Numbered from the stretch's first letter, positions 25,036 through 43,555 are shown. The stretch is DNA of 64,000 nt from Piscicola geometra (GCA_943735955.1 OX030964.1:1820075-1884074); one strand, 5' to 3'. Notes: generated by a model not told the origin, from the letters alone. Translations and numbers: made by a program.

Positions 25036-25329
25036 TCAGCATCTAAGCATCTTTCACTGCTCCTTCCACTGTCTCTGTGCCGATCCACCCGTCCACTGCA
25101 GGCATCCCCAACATGGTTCTGTCCTTATTGAAAGCTGGTCACTAATGCTTGCACTACCAAAAAGACAAAACCACATCTCATAGAAGGTCACTGGAGGCCA
25201 TGCTGTCATCTTGGCACCCAAGTCCTAATCATTCGGACGCCTCAGAAGCTTGCCACATTTGATCGCAGCAACTCTCTAGATCGTAGAAGACGTTTGCTTG
25301 GAAACAATTCTGCGAATGTTTCTGATCGA

Positions 25330-25545
25330 TATTCTTAATGTATTTATGCGTTCTACTTAATGTATTCATGCATTCTACTTAATGTATTCATGCATTCTAC
25401 TTAATGTATTCATGCATTCTACTTAATGTATTCATGCATTCTACTTAATGTATTCATGCATTCTACTTAATGTATTCATGCATTCTACTTAATGTATTCA
25501 TACATTCTACTTAATGTATTCATGCATCTTACTCAGTGTAATTAC
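25330..25545. repeat. 22-bp A/T-rich minisatellite
   Basis: About nine copies of TATTCATGCATTCTACTTAA plus TG, highly uniform. Confidence 0.96.
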
Positions 25546-25574
25546 TCACATGAATTATCTTATGTCTCGATAAA

Positions 25575-25945
25575 TATCATTTAATCTATTCATTAATATC
25601 ATTTAGTCTATTCATAAACATAATTTAATCTATTCATAAACATAATTTAATCTATTCATAAATATAATTTAATCTATTCATAAATATAATTTAATCTATT
25701 CATAAATATAATTTAATCTATTCATAAATATAATTTAATCTATTCATAAATATAATTTAATCTATTCATAAATATAATTTAATCTATTCATAAGTATATT
25801 TTAAGATATTCATAAATATAATGTAATCTATTCATAAATATCATTCAATCTATTCATAAATATCATTTAATCTATTCATAAACTTCATTTAATCTATTCA
25901 TAAACTTCATTTAATCTATTCATAAACTTCATTCGATGTATTCAT
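25575..25945. repeat. 22-bp A/T-rich minisatellite, second family
   Basis: About 17 copies of TAATCTATTCATAAATATAA plus TT, grading into diverged edge copies (TTCATTTAATC). It has a different unit from the neighbouring array but the same length. Confidence 0.95.
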
Positions 25946-26254
25946 TTATTTTAATAAATTCATTAAACTTAATTTATGCACAAACCGAAATTGAAAAGTT
26001 TGAAGTTGCTTGCGAGGGTTGAGGTCGGGGATGCAGTAACTTGACGAGTTCCTTCGGAGGAGAACCTTCAAGGCAGCAGTTTCAACAAAGTTTCATTCTC
26101 CAGTTCCTCAAGTGTTCTTCAACAGTGTCGCTTCAATTCAAGATTCCAACAGTTAATTCTGCAGACAGCTCTTTTTCAGAAACACTGAAACTAACAAACC
26201 TACAAAGTTACTTTCCAAAGACTAGTTCAAAAGCGCAAAGTCCTCGTCTTCTCC

Positions 26255-26300
26255 AGACAGACAGACAGACAGACAGACAGATAAGAAGACAGACAGGCAG
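26255..26300. repeat. (CAGA)n microsatellite
   Basis: Short CAGA tetranucleotide run with one interruption (TAAGA). Confidence 0.93.
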
Positions 26301-26847
26301 TTGTATCCATTGAGACTTGCACACGAGGAGGATGGCGAGTGGTGAGGAGGATGTACAACTCGAATGGCAGTCCTCATGAAACGCCTGTGCAGAATGAATT
26401 GCTCTTGATCGCATGCGCGCTTTTAATATAAAGGAAATCAATAGGCCCCATGCGATGGAAGGAAGGAGGAAAAGAGAATCATAAACGTATTGAAGAAAAG
26501 AATAACAATAAAATAACAAAACAGTTTTAAATCTATATTCAGATTTTCTTGCTCTCTGTACACGTTCTCATGTACGATTGACGTGAGCGCTTGTACAGAG
26601 GTACATTGTGCACATATCCATGCACGCGTGTGTGTTTACTTCTTTTCGAAGCATTTTGCCAAAAAAAAACAAGAAAAAGTGACAATTTTAATCAAAAATG
26701 TTCAGCTGCGATTGAAATTCAGGCACAAAACAACAGTCTCATGAACCTGAATGTCTTTATGTGCTGGCAAACATTCAGCGACTTTAACAATACTAACAAC
26801 TTCAATAAACTAATTCCACAAAAATAAAAATAAATTATTATAAACGT
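26301..26847. other. Unique A/T-rich DNA 3' of riboflavin kinase
   Basis: No coding signature, tandem array or transposon end recognised. It would contain the 3' UTR of the minus-strand riboflavin kinase gene; no canonical AATAAA was found in the sense direction close to the stop. Confidence 0.4.
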
Positions 26848-31396
<4,549 letters not shown>

Positions 31397-32012
31397 TAGA
31401 AAATGGTGAAAGTATTTCTTTAAAATGTCAAGGATTGTCCCTCTACCCACTCAAAAAAAGTTCTAGTTCTAGAGAAAAACTAAAAGTTGTAAAAAAAATG
31501 TGTTATTATAAATCAGACTGTTTATTAATTTCGTAGAAACATTAATATTGATATTTTCTATTAATGAAATAATAAGTGCAGTATTGGAAAACAATATTTT
31601 AATTAAGAACGTACCCACTTGTACTTCGACCTGTAGCTGAGCCTTCACGTGTTGGCTATATAAGCTTCCGTATCTGAACTTCGAGATATTTTATTTCTTC
31701 ACTTGGTTTGTCTCTACTTCTTGTATATCAACTATTTGTAAACTATTTGATTCATTTTTCGTTTTTCGTAAAATATTCTGTACTTCACCCTCATTTTAGC
31801 GGCTATTTAGACATTTCAGAGTGTGAAATAATTTGTATAAATTTTATGAATTCTAGAATCCAGACGGTCCGAAATTTGGATAGTTTAAAAATTAGAAATT
31901 ATTTTATATATTCTAAAGATCATCTTACTTTCATATATAAATGCATTTCTGAGACTAGAAACTATAAACCCCACCCATAAATAATTTCTTGTGCAGATCA
32001 AATCGACTCGAA
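31397..32012. promoter_or_regulatory. Shared upstream region of RFK (-) and peroxiredoxin (+)
   Basis: The two start codons face away from each other across 616 bp. On the plus strand a TATATAA box lies at 31657-31663, with a CACGTG E-box at 31646-31651 just before it, consistent with peroxiredoxin transcription starting near 31690. TTTCTTGTGCAG ending at 31996, before the start codon, looks like a splice acceptor. It implies a 5' UTR intron or, if this is a flatworm, a spliced-leader site. No TATA was assigned for RFK. Confidence 0.55.
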
Positions 32013-35000
32013 ATGTCTATTAGCGACTTGAAACTGGCGGCTCCTGCTCCTGCCTTCGCTGGAACTGCAGTCGTGAATGGCGAGTTCAAGGACATCAAGC
32101 TGACGGACTACAAGGGCAAGTACCTGGTGCTCTTCTTCTACCCACTCGACTTCACTTTCGTCTGTCCCACCGAGATCATCGCATTCTCTGATGCTGCGAA
32201 GAAGTTCAGGGAGATTGGCTGTGAGCTGGTCGCCTGTTCCACTGACAGCCACTTCACGCATCTTGCTTGGTAACTTAAAAGCTACCCATTTTTAACTTTT
32301 CAAACTAATTCATCACTATTTCAGCATATTACTCATAAGGTGAAATACCAATAACTTGTAAATTCTCAAAACCAAACGAGTATTAAGTGGCTGAATTAAG
32401 TTCAGAATCCTCGAATCTCCATTGCAGGATCAACACTCCACGCAAGCAGGGCGGTCTCGGAGGCATTGACATGCCCTTGTTGGCTGACACGAACCGCAAG
32501 GTCTCGAAGGCGTACTGCGTGCACAACGACGAGACTGGAGTCAACTTCAGGTGGGTTTCTGAGGGGGAAGGGGGGGGGGGGGGCAGTTCTATTTTGATTA
32601 CCAAACATAGAGAAAATAATTATTTAAAATACAATTTGGTATTCCAGAATTTGATAATCTTTTATATAAATATAATGAAATACTAAAAGTTCATCAGTAT
32701 TGTAAAAAGATTCGCCCACAAACACAACTGTCTGTAATATTCACAAATGCGAATTACATTTGTGTTTGTGAGTGAACATTTCAAATAAATTTCATATGCT
32801 TTTGTGTTTAGTGATGGCGTTCTCTAGAATGCTTATCTACGTTTGTCTGCCTGTTGATCACATTCTGTTGGTTGCTATGCAGCTTGATGGCTGGGAGAAG
32901 TTCTGTACGGCCAAAATATTTTTGTGAAAGTCTCTTTTTTCCTTTATCTGGGAGGAGCGAGTTGTATAACGTCTGGTCTGATCAACTTCGAAGCACAATC
33001 TCATCTCACAGTGTTCGTTTCACGCTCTTCATTGAAAGACTCTTTCATATTTTCACTCTTTCCTTCTTTTCTTCCTTTTTTCCTCCATCCACCCATCAGC
33101 ATTTATCGATTAGCTAACAAGCTCCCATGCATTCCTCTCATCTGCTTTCAATCAGTCGTTTTTTTCTATATATCTATCAGAGTATTTATATAGCGTCATT
33201 TAATAAATCTCAATAGCGATCTAAACGTTAATTTCATGGCAGTGAAAATAAATATGTTTTCAGCTTATCACTAAACATCTTAACCGCTTAACCCGGCTGC
33301 CGCAATTGATTTGGCAAGCTGTTCCATACAAGAGGGCCAGACTCAGAAAATTGTCTTGCCTCTATTTTTAAACGTGTGGTTGGAACAGCCAAGAAGTTCA
33401 CCTCGTCAGAACGCAATCGATAGAGTTGCAAAGTTTTTTTTCAAAAGTGCACCTATCCATAAGGTATTTTACATAATTTAGGAAGTTTACCCTAATTTAG
33501 ACAGATTTATAAAACTTGTTTAAAATTTTGAAAACAAGTTAATATATTGAAAAAAAACAAATGTTGGTAAACAATCCAATGAGCATGTTTTATTTGGCGA
33601 ATCTAAAACCAATTTTATTACATAGTCTTCACTTAAGATAGAAAAACTTGACAATTTATAATTCTCCGAAATCTCAGAATCAGAAAACATCAAAATGTCA
33701 TTTACATCACAAATTTCTGTGACTTGTCTTACTCTATCTACTTTATCGCTAAAGAAATGTAAAAACGTGTTTGCAGAAAAATCAGTCTCAGCATCAGCAA
33801 AACCAGAAACCGACTCATCACACAACAGTTTATTGATAATATTCCAAAGTTGCTTTGGTTTCATTCTATTTTCATCTACAAGATATTTTCAGTAAAACTT
33901 TTTTTTCTACAAGAAGGCAATTTTTCGATCTACAGGCAGTTTCTATGCCACATTCCACTTGATCCACTGCACACAGGGATGCATACAGATTTAATATCTA
34001 ATGATGCAATACGGAATGGATAGTTTGATATCTGATGATGCAATACAGATTTGAGATCTAATGATGCAATACAGATATGATAGGGAGGGATGCAGCAGTT
34101 TAATGGCACTGCACTGAGCTCAACGGAATTATCGATTGCACACCTGCTAGTTTCCCGCTTTCGCTTCGATTGGCGCTCTCTCGCACCACTCTTGCTGTCT
34201 CTTATGCACCTTCTCTAATCAGTACTAATTGCCTTTACATGAGAGCTAATTAGCTCTAATGAGTGCTAATAGGGTACGGACTGCCACTTAGTGCTATGTT
34301 GTCGTAATTGATGCCAGCTTTCAAGTGCATGTCTCAATTAAATCTGTGTCTTCTTCAAGTGGATATGGATCAATGATGGTCGTGATGATAATGATGGTGG
34401 TGGGGATGATAATGATGATGGTGGTGATGATAATGATGATGGCTGCATTTTCGGTTGCACTAGGTCTCTATTCAATGGCCCATCTTTTGAAGCGCCAGCA
34501 ATTGATCCAACCCTCTTCAACCACCTCCCAGCACTCTCCCACCCATCATCACTCCTCCCTCTTACATCCACCTCAACCTCTTCTCAGAACCATTTCCCCT
34601 CAAACACTTCTCCTAACCCTCTTCCACCCCAATCAGACCCACCCTAACCCTCACCCCTCCTAATCCTCACTCACCCTTACCACACCCACCCTAACCACAC
34701 CCTCCTAACCACACCCTTTCTAACCACAGAGGCCTCTTCATCATCGACGCGAAGCAGCAGCTGCGTCAGGTGACGATCAACGACCTCCCGGTGGGCAGGT
34801 CTGTGGAGGAGACCCTCAGACTGGTGCAGGCCTTCCAGTTCGTCGACAAGCATGGAGAAGGTGCGTGAGGGTGGTGCAGGGGGGAGAGGGGCTAGGGTGC
34901 GTGGTGGAGGAAGGAGGGTCGTGGTGGAAGGTGAGGAAGCTAGAGTGGGGTTTGTGGTGGGAAAGAGGGGGAGGGGAGAAAAAAGAATTTAGTTAGTTGT

Positions 35001-35517
35001 AAGAGGGTCAAATGAAGATGAATTATTCAGGCGTTTGTCATATAAGGCAGCATCGTAATAACTGTGATGAGTGGTCATGCTAACCCCTAGTAGCGGTGGC
35101 AATCTACCTTCAGACTTGCATATCTTCCACTTGAACCTACTCCATTTCTCCCTCTTCTCTTTCCATCCCTTCCTCTTCTCATCCCTTCCCCTTCCAATCT
35201 CCGTCTTTCACCCATTCCCTATCCACCTTTCTTGCTCCATCCCTTCCTATCCATCTTTTATCTCCACCCTTCCCCATCCACCTTCCACTCTTCCCCATCC
35301 ACCTTCCACCCTTCCCCATCCACCTTCCACCCTTCCCCATCCACCTTCCACCCTTCCCCATCCACCTTACACCCTTCCCCATCCACCTTACACCCTTCCC
35401 CATCCACCTCCCTCCCCTCCTGCCACCACAGTGTGTCCAGCCAACTGGAAGCCTGGCATGGCCTCGATGAAGGCTGACCCGAAGAAGAGCAAGGAGTACT
35501 TCGAGCAGGCCAACTGA
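32013..35517 (+). CDS. PRDX: Typical 2-Cys peroxiredoxin (Prx1/2-type)
   Basis: A thiol peroxidase that reduces hydrogen peroxide using thioredoxin and acts as a cytosolic dimer/decamer. Coding exons are 32013-32269, 32428-32550, 34730-34860 and 35432-35517. Phases 2, 2 and 1 join exactly to 198 residues, the usual family length, with a TGA stop. The peroxidatic cysteine is C51 in FTFVCPTEI, the resolving cysteine C172 in [13 protein letters not shown] (94-97) and the C-terminal YF (193-194) mark the hyperoxidation-sensitive eukaryotic type. There is no signal or transit peptide, which argues against the ER (Prx4) and mitochondrial (Prx3) forms. Introns 2 and 3 end in pyrimidine-rich tandem repeats that run into the acceptors. 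Intron 2 holds LINE debris. Confidence 0.97.
33190..33900 (-). mobile_element. LINE (non-LTR retrotransposon) relic in Prx intron 2
   Basis: 33520-33864 on the minus strand encodes the linker between endonuclease and reverse transcriptase typical of CR1/Jockey-type LINEs: [30 protein letters not shown], then a block ending [18 protein letters not shown]. The catalytic domains are absent. 33190-33450 carries TATATAGCG and a 'GTTCCATACAAGAGGGCCAG' region resembling common repeat 3' ends in the same orientation. Either one internally deleted copy or two adjacent fragments. Confidence 0.75.
33978..34085. repeat. ATACAGATTTGATATCTAATGATGCA-type tandem repeat
   Basis: About four diverged copies of a 26-30 bp unit built on ATCTAATGATGCAATACAGA. 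Confidence 0.85.
34500..34728. repeat. C/A/T-rich repeat ending at the Prx exon 3 acceptor
   Basis: Degenerate CCCTAACCACACCCTC units. The last unit, CTAACCACAG, forms the acceptor itself at 34729. Confidence 0.8.
35270..35412. repeat. 20/21-bp minisatellite before Prx exon 4
   Basis: Seven copies of CCACCTTCCACCCTTCCCCA plus T, ending about 20 bp before the acceptor at 35431. Confidence 0.95.
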
Positions 35518-35807
35518 GTCTCCGTCATGATGATAATGATGATCATCATTATCATCATCACCGTGATCACTATCAGCATCAGCATGATCATTATCAGCAT
35601 CTTTAGGGTGTCATTGTTGTTTTATTAGAATTTCCAGGCTTTTCCGGTTATTTAGCTCTATCACTATCTGCGAGATGACGCTTCTATTCCCGCCTGATGA
35701 TGATGCTTAATTGGTAGCATCTTTCTTGTTATCATTTCATCCCTTAAAGTGTTTAGAATATTTAGCATTAGGTGTCGTCTGCCTCAATGGATCTACTTGT
35801 TTCAGTG

Positions 35808-35813
35808 AATAAA
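35808..35813 (+). terminator. Polyadenylation signal AATAAA of peroxiredoxin
   Basis: AATAAA about 290 bp after the TGA stop, followed by T/G-rich sequence. It is the first canonical signal downstream. Confidence 0.6.
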
Positions 35814-37430
35814 TTCCACCTGTCTCGCATTGATTGCTCCTTTGGTGGAGAAGGAGTTTGAATCTTGTGTGAAGGGGCGGGTGATTTCAATTGCAGTTTG
35901 CAGCATGGCTGTGGTTGGGTTGTTTGACGACGACATGTCTTCCAAAATCATCACTCGGTGCTATTGAGTTTGACTACAGTCACATGCCACCGCTCCAACA
36001 CTGCTTCTCCTCGCCACAACCACCAACAACAGCTGCAGCACACAACCACCAACGACACCACGCAAGCAGAAGCGTCTGATTAAAAAGTGCAGTTCGTTTC
36101 TCGATTGTTTTCTTTGACAACAAGCCTTGTTTTCGATCGCCACTCTCGCTGCACGCCTGCCTCCCCCAGCTGCACGATGGAGCTGCAAGAATGCAAGGAC
36201 TGCTGTTATTATTTACTCTGCATTCGTCATTGCAACTCCCTCCTGCTCCCTGCCTGCAAGCATCAACATGCAGCCAGCTTTTACGCTATTGCCTTGCGCC
36301 ATCAATTCAACAGCCATATCGCCATTCGAAAGCCACTGTAACAACACGGGGATTCCTATTGGGTCAACATGATCGTTCACTCATTCACTCACTCATTCAC
36401 TCACTAACTCACTCACTCATTCACTCACTCCATCACTCACTCATTCACTCACTCCATCACTCACTCATTTACTCATCATCCATTATCATCACTCACACTT
36501 TTTCATTGCCACTCATCATTACTTTACTTCCATCATCATCAGCATCTTATCATCATCATCATTATCATCACTTAATAATCGCTATCGTCACTCAACATCA
36601 TCAACATCATCATCATCACTCAATATTAATCATCACTTAATATTCATCATCATCACTCAACATCATCATCATCACTAAATATTCATCATCATCACTCAAT
36701 ATTCATCATCATTACTCAATATTCATCATCATCACTCATCATCATCATCATCATCACTGACAACTATCAAAAAGCCTAATCGTCTGTGATGGAGTGTACA
36801 GGCGTGCAAACAAACATGCCTTGAATGGCAAGGATGCATCGAAGCAAGATCAGATCCGACCGTTGGCATCGTCAGCAGCATTGGAATCCGATTGGCTTCG
36901 AGATGTAGAACTCCCAAGTCTGAGTACGAAAACTGTTGCTAGTGCGGTCATAGGCGGTTAATAAGCTCATCTTATCGCCCTTATTATCATTTTCTTCCCC
37001 ATCATCATCATCCTCATCTTCTTCTTCTTCATAATCGTAGAGGTCACGTGATGGACCCAGAATGTAGGAATGCTACTTCAGTGGTCGCCATCTTGGAGCA
37101 GTTCGAACAGCTCGTCAAATCACAATGCGATGCAGCACCAGTCGAGCCTCCACACATCAGCAGTTCTGAGTTCCTTGCTGGACTGCAAAGGTTTTGTCGA
37201 TCATCGAATAAGATTACAATCGCTCAACTCTCTCCTCCCTTCATTCGTTTCTCTTTTTTCTCTCTCTCCTTCTCTCGTTCTTTCTTTCCTCACATTTTCT
37301 CTCCCTTCATCCTCTTTCTCATTTTTCTCTTCTTCCGCTACATACTTTTCTGCCTTAACGTCTGATCCAGCAAGTAGTCGAGAGTATGTATGTGACGTTA
37401 TATACTTGTATACTCACGAGTCTCACATTC
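35814..37430. other. Repeat-rich spacer without a recognised gene
   Basis: Holds CACTCATTCACTCA repeats (36370-36475), ATC/CATCATCACT repeats (36480-36765) and C/T-rich DNA (37225-37345). A 105-codon open frame begins at 37048 (start MMDPECRNATSVVAILEQF) with moderately coding-like composition. I recognise no domain, so it is not called as a gene. Confidence 0.5.
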
Positions 37431-37434
37431 ACAA

Positions 37435-37850
<416 letters not shown>

Positions 37851-37914
37851 CTATAGTGTTTTCTGCAAAGGGAGGAATGCGAGGGCTGCTGGTAGGAGAA
37901 CAACAAGCGGGTTG

Positions 37915-38165
37915 GTGGGGCTGTCTGTGGAGGAGGAAGGAGGGGTGGTTGCTGTGGAGGAGGAAGGAAGGGTGGTTGCTGTGGAGGAGGGAGGGAGGGT
38001 GGTTGTGGAGGAGGGAAGGAAGGTGGTTGTGGAGAAGGGAGAGAGGGTGATTGCATGTGGAGGAGGGAGGGAGGGTGGTTGCATGGGGAGGAGGGAGGAG
38101 GGTGGTTGCATGTGGAGGAGGGAGGGAGGGTGGTTGCATGTGGAGGAGGGAGAGAGGGAGGGAGA
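37915..38165. repeat. G-rich minisatellite (GGAGGAGGGAGGGAGGGTGG)
   Basis: Eight or so 27-30 bp copies built from GGAGGAGGGAGG and GTGGTTGCATGT. G-runs on the plus strand could form G-quadruplexes. Confidence 0.9.
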
Positions 38166-38339
38166 AAGGGTGTTTGCTGCTGTTAGGTGGGTGGGTGAAA
38201 GAGTGAAGAAGAGTGGGTAGAGGATAGATGGGGAAAAGACGAAGCTGAGGGGTGTGAATGGGTGGAAGAAGGCAGTGTTGAATGTTTGGAAATGCTGATG
38301 CCTGAGAAGAATCAAATGGAAAAAGCGTTACCGTTGGGG

Positions 38340-38590
38340 AGCGGGGATGGCTTAGATGGTAGACGTCGGATTTGCAACTTAAAGGTTGCCGGTTCGAATC
38401 TTTGACAAGCAACCGTGAACTATCATTTACCTAGTGTATATGATGCGGTGTTTGCGACGTATGCATTGAAAGATGTGTACGTCGTGTGGAGTGGCGCCTC
38501 GGCGCATAAGAACCATGGTTCTCAGAACCATTGTAACATGGCCTGCGTCTGTCAGGCTGTGAACAGTATAAACCACAAAAAAAAATATAC
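38340..38590 (+). mobile_element. tRNA-derived SINE, family 1, copy 2
   Basis: Matches copy 1 at 15019 along its length: A box, CTTGCAA-like loop (here TTTGCAA), B box GGTTCGAATC, the shared body (GGCCTGCGTCTGTCAGGCTG) and an A-rich end. Confidence 0.87.
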
Positions 38591-38829
38591 AAGCAAAGAT
38601 ACAAGAAGAAGTACAATTAAAGATACAAAGCGATTCGTCTAGTCATGCAAATACTCTAACCTCCCTTTCTTAAACCTTTAAAACATTGGGCTCTTTGCAT
38701 TTAAATCATAAAACCTGTTGTAGAAAAGAAACTAACATAACTGGAGAGTTTGTGCTAGCTACCAAAGCTAAATACAATAACATCTACAAATCAAATACAA
38801 ACTTTTAAAAACACTCATAAATAATAGAA

Positions 38830-39700
38830 CAAATTAATACAAACACGGACAAATGCAAAAGCTGAAAAAAAATACAAACACAGACAAATGCAAAAGCTGC
38901 AAAAAATACAAACACAGACAAATGAAAAAGCAACAAAGAAATACAAAAAAATACAAACACAGACAGATGCAAACACTACAGTTATATACAAGCGAACCAG
39001 CATCGAAAAGTACCACAGCCTTGAGCTGCACCCTAATCACTGGAGCAATTAAGCTTTGTTTTGAGGCTGCCTCTGCTCTCAAGGTGAAACAACTCCAAGA
39101 ACATACTAACACATACTTACACAAAAATGAATACTTTAAAATAAACACACATATACAAACATAAATACACACACACAAAAAAATACAAATACACACACAT
39201 ATACAAACATAAATACTAGCAAATACACGCAGTTATAAAAACAAAAATACATATAAAAATTAACAAAAAACACATGTACAAAAATATACAGATACATATA
39301 CAAATACATACAATTACATAAAAAAATATCCAGATACATAATCATATACAATTACATTAAATTACATAAAAAAATATACAAAAACATACAAGCATACAAT
39401 GTGTTTGCTAATGACTTAATATGATAGGCATATTAAAGAGGCTTCCCCTCTGCAACAACCTTTAGCATATTCTCCTGCAATGGGGCGAGCTTGAGGTAAT
39501 ATAATTAATTAATTCATTCATTCATTTATTCACTTTAAAATAATTATTCATTCATTATGTATTCATTTCAGTGTGAATTATTTATTCATTATGTATTCAT
39601 TTAAAAATAGTTTTTCATCTATCCATTTTATAGTAATTATTCATTTGCTCATTTTAAAATAATTATTCATTCATTATTTATTCATTTTTCAACCAATTAC
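38830..39700. repeat. A-rich repeats (AAATACAAACACAGACAAAT type) and ATTCATTCATT repeats
   Basis: 38830-38970 repeats a 28-34 bp unit with ACAAACACAGACAAATGCAA. 39120-39385 is A/C-rich (ACATATACAAACATAAATAC). 39500-39690 repeats ATTATTCATTCATTATTTAT. About 38990-39105 is unique. Confidence 0.8.
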
Positions 39701-39809
39701 TATTCACAAACATCGTTTCTTCACAGGCGCTGAATCGAACAAAAACAGAACAACACAGTAAAATAAAAATACATTTTTTTAAATAATAACGATGAGCATT
39801 ATTATAGTG

Positions 39810-39945
39810 GCGTATAACCCGAACGGGCTTCCACGCCACTTAGGCTGCAGTGATTTTCAACCCGTGTTTATGGGTTACTAAGGCATCGGCTGCACTCGAA
39901 GCTTGACCGTTGGTCAAGTCGAGAGTCGCTACACATTCGCTTGTA
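39810..39945 (-). mobile_element. tRNA-related SINE, family 2, copy 2
   Basis: Reverse orientation. The complement reads GCGACTCTCGACTTGACCAA, TTCGAGTGCAGCC, then CCCGTTCGGGTTATACGCCA, matching the copy at 24888. Confidence 0.78.
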
Positions 39946-40417
39946 AATAAAAATACAATGAGCACAAAGCACTAAAGTACAATATAAGTATTGAAAAACG
40001 CAGTAAAATACAAGTACAATACTGCACAAGAGAGTTTCAAATCAGAGGCTTTCAAGTGCCAAAAGTGTGGATTGGTAGAACGAACAAATGCTGGGGCGCA
40101 TACATCTTCCGGTGGCTCTATCTCTAAATTTATTGTTTTCCTTCATAACTCCTTGGACTGCCGTTGGAATGCTGCTTTTCTGGCTTCTTTCTAGCACACT
40201 GCTTTCACTCTCCAGGCAACTTGAGATCAGTGGACTTGGAGATGCTCTTCAAGACGCTATTGAATGGTCTCTCTTCCATCTCCCCTTTCTCCATTCTATC
40301 ATTCCATTCTCGATTCTTTAACTTTTCATACAATGTATCTTCGCATATCAACACACACACATAAACATACACAACCTCACATGCATAAAACAACACAGAT
40401 ACTCGCGTAGAAACACA

Positions 40418-40987
<570 letters not shown>

Positions 40988-40999
40988 CAGAGGCATATA

Positions 41000-41880
41000 A
41001 AAGAAGAAGTTGATGCTTGAAGCGAGTGGAACGTAGGGCTGGAGTCCTTTTGCAGTTGCCTTCACGAATGCCAGCACAGGAAGCCCCCCCTCTGTCTCTT
41101 CAGCACGGTTTGATTGGTGTTAGAAATTGTCCGAATGCTGATTTGTTGTTTTTAAGCTTCGCCATCTTTGATGATCACTGCTCCAATCCTCCAACAAATG
41201 TTGCATTGTTGCATTACGAAACTTTCAAATTGCTCTCATTGCCACTCCGACGCCTGCAACACTTCACCATTAAGCATCTCCGACGCGTATAAATCTCAAA
41301 CACCACTTAAACTTAAAGTTTCTTGAATATGTTTGCTGCTAGCATCACTCAAGCACCAAGTCACCACTCCACCTGTCATGCTTGAGACTTGCTTGGAGCA
41401 CAGCATAACTTCTCATCACATCCAACTTCGTTAAAAATTGTGAGAATGAAAAGACTTTAAAGTGGGTTTCCCGTAAGCCTCTCTGGCAGATTCGCAGTTT
41501 GGAGGTTGTCCGTGCACCGGTGATATGAGAATATATTTGATGTATTTCCTTTATGATGACTCTGATTGATGCCTTTGTTTGCTGTAGTGAGTTGCTTTGA
41601 GGCAAAGAAAGTACTTAGTCAATGTGATCATTGAGCTATGGATGGAGACTGCTGTTTGTTTGATGTAGACACAAACAAAAACACACATCAACACACCCAT
41701 CTACCCACCCACCCATTCACACACCCACCCACCCACACCCACACACACCCACACACACACACATTCACACACTCACACACACACACAAAACATTTAAGGA
41801 GACATAAACGCCATGCAAACACCTATCAATATAATGTTGTGATCCTAAGCTCTCCAAGGGAATCACTCGCGCTGCGTTAG
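41000..41880. other. Unique spacer with a short CCCACACA repeat
   Basis: No recognised gene. 41680-41785 is CCCACCCACACACA-type repeat. An 86-codon minus-strand frame at 41345-41605 has no recognisable domain. Confidence 0.4.
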
Positions 41881-41883
41881 CAC

Positions 41884-42255
41884 CCTCCTCTCTCTCCTCT
41901 CTTCTCTCTCCCCTCTCTCCCCTCTCTCTCCTCTCCCCTCTCCTCTCTCTCCTCTCTCTCTCCTCTCCCCTCTCTCCTCTCTCTCCTCTCCCCTCTCTCC
42001 CCTCTCTCCCCTCTCTCTCTTCTCTCCCCTCTCTCTCCTCTCTCCCCTCTCTCCCTTCTTTCTCCCCTCTCTCCTTTCTCCCCTTTCTTCTTTCTCCCCT
42101 CTCTCTCCTCTCTCTTCTCTCTTTTCTCTCCCCTCTCTCTCCTCTCTCCCCTCTCTCCCTTCTCTCTCCCCTCTCTCCTTTCTCCCTTCTCTTCTTTCTC
42201 CCCTCTCTCTTCTCTCTCTCCTCTCTCTCCTCTCCCCTCTCTCTCCTCTCTTTTT
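41884..42255. repeat. Polypyrimidine tract (CTCTCTCC)n
   Basis: About 370 bp of almost pure C/T. The complement is polypurine. Candidate triplex-forming DNA. Confidence 0.96.
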
Positions 42256-42299
42256 CCACTTTTCTCTTGCCTCTATCTCTTGTCTTCTTTCCCATCTTT

Positions 42300-42560
42300 T
42301 TCAACCTCTCTTTCCACCCTCACCACCCATCTTTCTCTCACCTTTACCACCCACCTCTCTTCCTACTCTTCCCCCCCTCAGTACCTACCTTTCTCATCAC
42401 TTCTTCTCCCCCCCTTTCTGCCTACCCGCACCACCCACCTCTCACACCTCCCCCCCACCCACCTTCCTTCACCACCCACCTTCCCTCACCACCCACCTTC
42501 CCTCACTACCCACCTTTCCTCACCACCCACCTTTCCTCACCACCCACACAACATTCCTCT
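42300..42560. repeat. C/T-rich repeat with CACCACCCACCTTTCCT units
   Basis: Degenerate 17-18 bp units, best preserved at 42465-42550. Confidence 0.85.
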
Positions 42561-42973
42561 CTTTTGCATCCACTTATAAAAATAGATAGTTTTTCAAATT
42601 GGAAACATATCATTAATAGAAATTATTGTTGTTATAATTGTTATTTTTTTTTTCATCATTATTTTTAGCCTTCCTACCATCAACAAGCTCTATCATTTTT
42701 TGAGAACAAAACAAAGTAGTTAGCCCTTTGAGCTGCACAAGTATCAACGACAATAAACAAAATACTATGCAAAAATACAATAACAAGAAGCAAGCCACAG
42801 TAAAAAACCCTTCATATAAGTATCATATTTTTTTAGTTTTCAGTTCATACCCATCATCTTCTTCATCATCATCCTCATCATCATTCCCATCATCATCATC
42901 ATCATCACCTCATTTAATTACAATAATGCTCTTCCTAGTTCACCAACTGAATCACCAGCAGAAGCACTGATCC

Positions 42974-43240
42974 ACTACTTGTCATCTTCCTTCCTTCCTT
43001 CCTTCCTTCCTTCCTTCCTTCCTTCCTTCCTTCCTTCCTTCCTTCCTTCCTTCCTTCCTTCCTTCCTTCCTTCCTTCCTTCCTTCCTTCCTTCCTTCCTT
43101 CCTTCCTTCCTTCCTTCCTTCCTTCCTTCCTTTCTTTCTTCCTTCCTTCCTTTCTTCCTTCCTTCCTTCCTTCCTTCCTTCCTTCCTTTCTTCCTTCCTT
43201 CCTTCCTTCCTTCCTTCCTTCCTACCTTCCTTCCTTCCTT
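42974..43240. repeat. (CTTC)n tetranucleotide microsatellite
   Basis: About 65 copies of CTTC with a few T or A interruptions. Confidence 0.98.
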
Positions 43241-43289
43241 CACGAGAGCATGCTGACCACCATATCCACCATATATTGCCTTCATCACC

Positions 43290-43475
43290 ATGCCAACGCA
43301 CAAACTGTTCGACTACATCCCGTTCAATCCTTCAATTCTCTCTGAAGCATCCCACATTCCCCCTCAACTCCACAAGCAGCACCAGCCACTGACACCTAAC
43401 CAGCTTCGATGCTATGTTCACCTCGTTGGAACCTTTTTGACCGATCTTTCAGACACTCCAAAAGATGGTTGTTGA
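43290..43475 (+). other. Unassigned 61-codon open frame
   Basis: Begins MPTHKLFDYIPFNPSILSEA, with mixed codon use and no simple repeat, between two arrays. No homology recognised and no splice sites assigned. Confidence 0.2.
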
Positions 43476-43555
43476 ACTTATTTCTCATAGGATGATTTTT
43501 CACATAAGATCACAACTTTCTCTTCCTCAAATTCACTCTAGTCAAACTCCATCGA

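Noticed and set aside
37048..37365. A 105-codon plus-strand frame starting MMDPECRNATSVV
   Set aside because: It runs into C/T-rich low-complexity sequence and has no recognisable domain, splice sites or homologue I know; noted only as a possibility.
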